Part shown: piece by piece, positions 35,349 through 37,594 of the stretch
Layout: each line of letters begins with the position of its first letter
Numbering within the stretch: the first letter of the stretch is position 1
Translations under genes and position numbers: made by a program
Notes under the pieces: generated by a model
The model's input: the letters and a program-made list of their open reading frames with translations, nothing else
Databases searched by the model: none
Told to the model about the DNA's origin: nothing
IMG/VR virus record: IMGVR_UViG_3300000176_000022
Span: 1-37,594 of that record
Source: a virus
Reading direction: 5' to 3' (one strand)
DNA: 37,594 nucleotides

Positions 35349-37594
35349 TTATCTTACGCCTACTACGACTTCTATTATTTGAATACTATCATCATTAATA
35401 TTTTCTAATGCTTTTCCTAGTACACTGCCCATGTCTGGTTGGGACTTCAACATATCTGGAACAAATGCCTTTGCCATTCCGTTTCCAGCACTAACCATCA
35501 TGTTGCCTTTGCGAACAGGTCCAATTACTTTACAAGGAACACGACCAACAAGTGCAAGAGATACAATGTATTCGGATTCTAAATCATCATTCATAAGATA
35601 AGCTGGTTTACTAGAAACTATACCAGCAACATGTATTGAATTTGGCGTATCGCTAATAGTGACTTCGGCTTCTCCACCAAATTCAACTACTGTTCCTGGC
35701 TTATATACAGCATCTGCTGCATATTTTTCTGCTAAGTCAGCATATTGCGCAGTTGCGGCAGTTGCATAAACAGTACCAAATTTATTTCCGCTTGCACCAA
35801 TATCACCAGTGCCGCTTGTTCCGCTATGAGTAATAGAAGGTACTGTTAAACCAGCAAATGTTGGCGTAGAACTAGTAGTTATACCTTGTATAGTATCTAT
35901 AGTGACAGCGCCAGTGTACGGACCATTTCCAGTTCCGCTGACAGAGATACTTTGCCCACCAGCAACACTTGTTACACCGCCTGTGCCGCCGCCCAATGAA
36001 ACACCATTTGCCCAATAATACGCAGCACTAACCGTAGCAGTATTAGCAACATGGTATGCAGCATACACATTTGCAGTTGTTGCGGTTATGTTTGCACTTG
36101 AAACGACTGAAACAGTTACAGTACCAAGACCAGTGATACCACTTGCGCCAGTGATGTTAGTAGCAGTGAATGTTGGTGCAGCGCCACTAGCTACACTTTG
36201 ATTTAAAGTATAGTTACCGCTCACTGTTAGAGTATTTGTACCATTGTTTACACCAGTTCCGCCATAAGTTGGTCCAATGGCAGTACCATTCCATACACCT
36301 GTTGCGATAGTACCAAGACCAGTGATACCGCTTGATCCAGTAAAATTAGTAGCAGCAAATGTAGGTGCCGCGCCGCTTGCCACACTTTGGTTTAGTGTAT
36401 AACTAGCACCACTTATTGTTAGAGTATTTGTTCCATTGTTTACGCCAGTGCCACCATATTGTGGGTATACAGGAGAAGCATTCCATGCACCTGTTGTAAC
36501 TGTGCCGAGACCAGTGATACCACTTGTGCCAGTAAAGTTTGTGGCCGTAAAGGTAGGAGATGCGCCACTTGCCACACTTTGGTTTAATGTAAAGCTACCA
36601 GTTAGTGTTAATGTGTTAGTACCATTGTTTACGCCAGTACCACCATATGTTGGTCCGATAAGTGTTCCTTGCCAAATACCACTGGTGATTGTTCCAAGAC
36701 CAGTGATGCCGCTTGATCCAGTAAAATTAGTGGCAGCAAAAGTAGGTGATGCGCCACTTGTAATGGCTTGGTTAAGAGTATAGTTTCCGCCTGTTAGTGT
36801 TAGGGTATTTGTGCCATTATTAATGCCAGTGCCGCCGTATGTAGGAGAAATAATAGTAGAATTCCAAGTTCCACCTACTAGCGTACCAACAGTTGTAATA
36901 TTTGGTTGGCTTGCGCTGGCTGCAATTAGCGTACCTTGCAATAGTGCACCGCTGTTTCCGATTAATCCAGCGTTAACGCTAGGCGCAGCTAAAGTTGTAC
37001 TTGAAGTTGATAGTCCAATGTATGTTGTAGTTCCTACTACGGTTAGAGCGCCCTTTACATATAAACTTCCAGCTATACCAACACCACCAGCTACTACCAC
37101 TGAACCAGTTGTTTCGTTTGTTGTCGCAGTGGTTGCTGCTGCAATAATATTTCCGCCACTATAAATGTTACCAGTTGTAACAACAGTAGCGCCATAGTGA
37201 TTTGCGCCGCTATTACCAATCGTACCTGCATAAACTGCTACACCAGTATGTGCATTTGCTTGTACTCCATTGGTAACAGTGAGCGATCCGAGAGTGCCAG
37301 TGCTTGTAATATTAGGTTGAGCAGCAGTTGTCAGTGTGCCTATTAAATTAGTAGTGCTTGCATTACCAATTTGTCCAGCATTAACAGTGTTAACTGTTGC
37401 GGATATACCAGTAAATATTGCACCAGTATTACCAATAGTGCCGCCGTTAATAACTGGAGCAGCAACTGTTCCAGTTGAAGTTACACTAGTAAGTGTACCA
37501 GTGCTAGTAATATTTGGCTGAGCAGCAGTGGTAACTGTTGCTGCATTGTATAATACGCTGCCTACAATTGGACTTGAAACTGTTAAACTGCTTA
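35349..37594 (-). CDS. Tail fibre protein with tandem repeats (5' end outside window)
   Basis: The frame is open from the window edge to a TAA at 35349, so at least 748 codons of a larger protein. The visible N-terminal part is low-complexity Ser/Thr/Ala/Gly with AAQPNITSTGTL repeats. The middle has four tandem units of about 63 residues, each with YGGTG(V/I)NNGTNTLT, a YTLNQ-(S/A)-(V/I) segment, PTF-ATN-TG-SGITGLGT and a W-(N/Q)-(G/S) step. These are triple beta-helix-like fibre repeats. The C-terminus (YADLAEKYAADAVYKPGTVV onward, about 130 residues) is a globular domain like those at the end of phage fibres. It should bind the host surface. A GTG at 37100 is only an internal codon. Confidence 0.88.
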   Translation of the reverse strand, partial: SSLTVSSPIVGSVLYNAATVTTAAQPNITSTGTLTSVTSTGTVAAPVINGGTIGNTGAIFTGISATVNTVNAGQIGNASTTNLIGTLTTAAQPNITSTGTLGSLTVTNGVQANAHTGVAVYAGTIGNSGANHYGATVVTTGNIYSGGNIIAAATTATTNETTGSVVVAGGVGIAGSLYVKGALTVVGTTTYIGLSTSSTTLAAPSVNAGLIGNSGALLQGTLIAASASQPNITTVGTLVGGTWNSTIISPTYGGTGINNGTNTLTLTGGNYTLNQAITSGASPTFAATNFTGSSGITGLGTITSGIWQGTLIGPTYGGTGVNNGTNTLTLTGSFTLNQSVASGASPTFTATNFTGTSGITGLGTVTTGAWNASPVYPQYGGTGVNNGTNTLTISGASYTLNQSVASGAAPTFAATNFTGSSGITGLGTIATGVWNGTAIGPTYGGTGVNNGTNTLTVSGNYTLNQSVASGAAPTFTATNITGASGITGLGTVTVSVVSSANITATTANVYAAYHVANTATVSAAYYWANGVSLGGGTGGVTSVAGGQSISVSGTGNGPYTGAVTIDTIQGITTSSTPTFAGLTVPSITHSGTSGTGDIGASGNKFGTVYATAATAQYADLAEKYAADAVYKPGTVVEFGGEAEVTISDTPNSIHVAGIVSSKPAYLMNDDLESEYIVSLALVGRVPCKVIGPVRKGNMMVSAGNGMAKAFVPDMLKSQPDMGSVLGKALENINDDSIQIIEVVVGVR
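36120..36880 (-). repeat. Four tandem tail fibre repeats of about 190 bases
   Basis: The YGGTG-coding segments lie near 36253, 36447, 36631 and 36827, about 180-198 bases apart. DNA between them is very similar, including the stretches that encode NGTNTLT and GITGLGT, so unequal recombination could change copy number. Boundaries are approximate. Confidence 0.8.

Noticed and set aside
36120-36880. Regular DNA repeats that might look like a CRISPR array
   Set aside because: Period is about 190 bases, the repeats are coding and in frame with a tail fibre, and there are no short spacers.
36436-37164. Plus-strand Val/Pro-rich frames opposite the tail fibre
   Set aside because: They are antisense reads of the Gly/Thr repeats; the minus frame is continuous and has a recognised domain.
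1-37594. tRNA genes, integrase, attachment sites or insertion sequences
   Set aside because: The short gaps between genes were read on both strands and none holds a cloverleaf, and no recombinase or transposase motif is seen in any frame.

Overview
The window is a 37.6 kb piece of an AT-rich, densely packed tailed double-stranded DNA phage genome of the T4-like myovirus kind. The diagnostic genes are a complete family B DNA polymerase of the gp43 type, a gp45-like sliding clamp, a T4 RNase H-like flap nuclease, a candidate DsbA-like small DNA-binding protein, phage-type thymidylate synthase and dihydrofolate reductase, and a tail fibre. Several orphan genes resemble families I associate with T4-like phages of aquatic bacteria (cyanophage-like gene sets). 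The host cannot be named from the sequence. Its RNA polymerase must read sigma70-type promoters, because many near-consensus ones are present. No tRNA, rRNA, CRISPR array, integrase or insertion sequence was found, and no gap between genes exceeds 300 bases.

Layout, plus strand, 1-21.4 kb. The left edge holds a possible gene tail and a GIY-YIG homing endonuclease pointing left. Replication genes follow (DsbA-like, polymerase, a methyltransferase, clamp). From 5.7 to 11.5 kb there are small, often overlapping phage orphans with a stand-alone cupin, a signal-peptide protein and the RNase H-like nuclease among them. From 11.5 to 16.1 kb lies an early-type region of mostly monocistronic genes. 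Nine promoters between 8.06 and 14.8 kb have TTGACA; eight of them also share a 16-base spacer, an extended -10 element and a conserved leader, and the ninth (8.88 kb) lacks the extended -10 and appears leaderless. The region ends with a MoxR-type ATPase and a metallopeptidase-like/VWA partner, each followed by a clear terminator. From 16.1 to 21.4 kb come DHFR, an SGNH hydrolase, ThyA, a nucleotide-sugar epimerase and a DegT-type aminotransferase.

Layout, minus strand, 37.6-21.4 kb. At the right edge are the 3' part of a repetitive tail fibre gene, a separate small copy of its C-terminal domain and another virion protein. Below them, from a strong and apparently leaderless promoter at 33.95 kb, runs a 12.5 kb chain of overlapping genes: an orphan, two glycosyltransferase-like proteins, an orphan, a GT-A-like protein, five radical SAM proteins in a row, a 373-residue orphan and a repeat/GT-like fusion.

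The most interesting system is this 12.5 kb chain. All five radical SAM enzymes carry their extra cysteine motif (SPASM-like) in front of the radical SAM core instead of behind it, form two subfamilies, and share a short C-terminal motif. They lie among glycosyltransferase-like genes and face an epimerase/aminotransferase pair. The simplest reading is a phage-encoded pathway that builds and attaches an unusual sugar or other modification, perhaps on virion or host surface, but the substrate is unknown.
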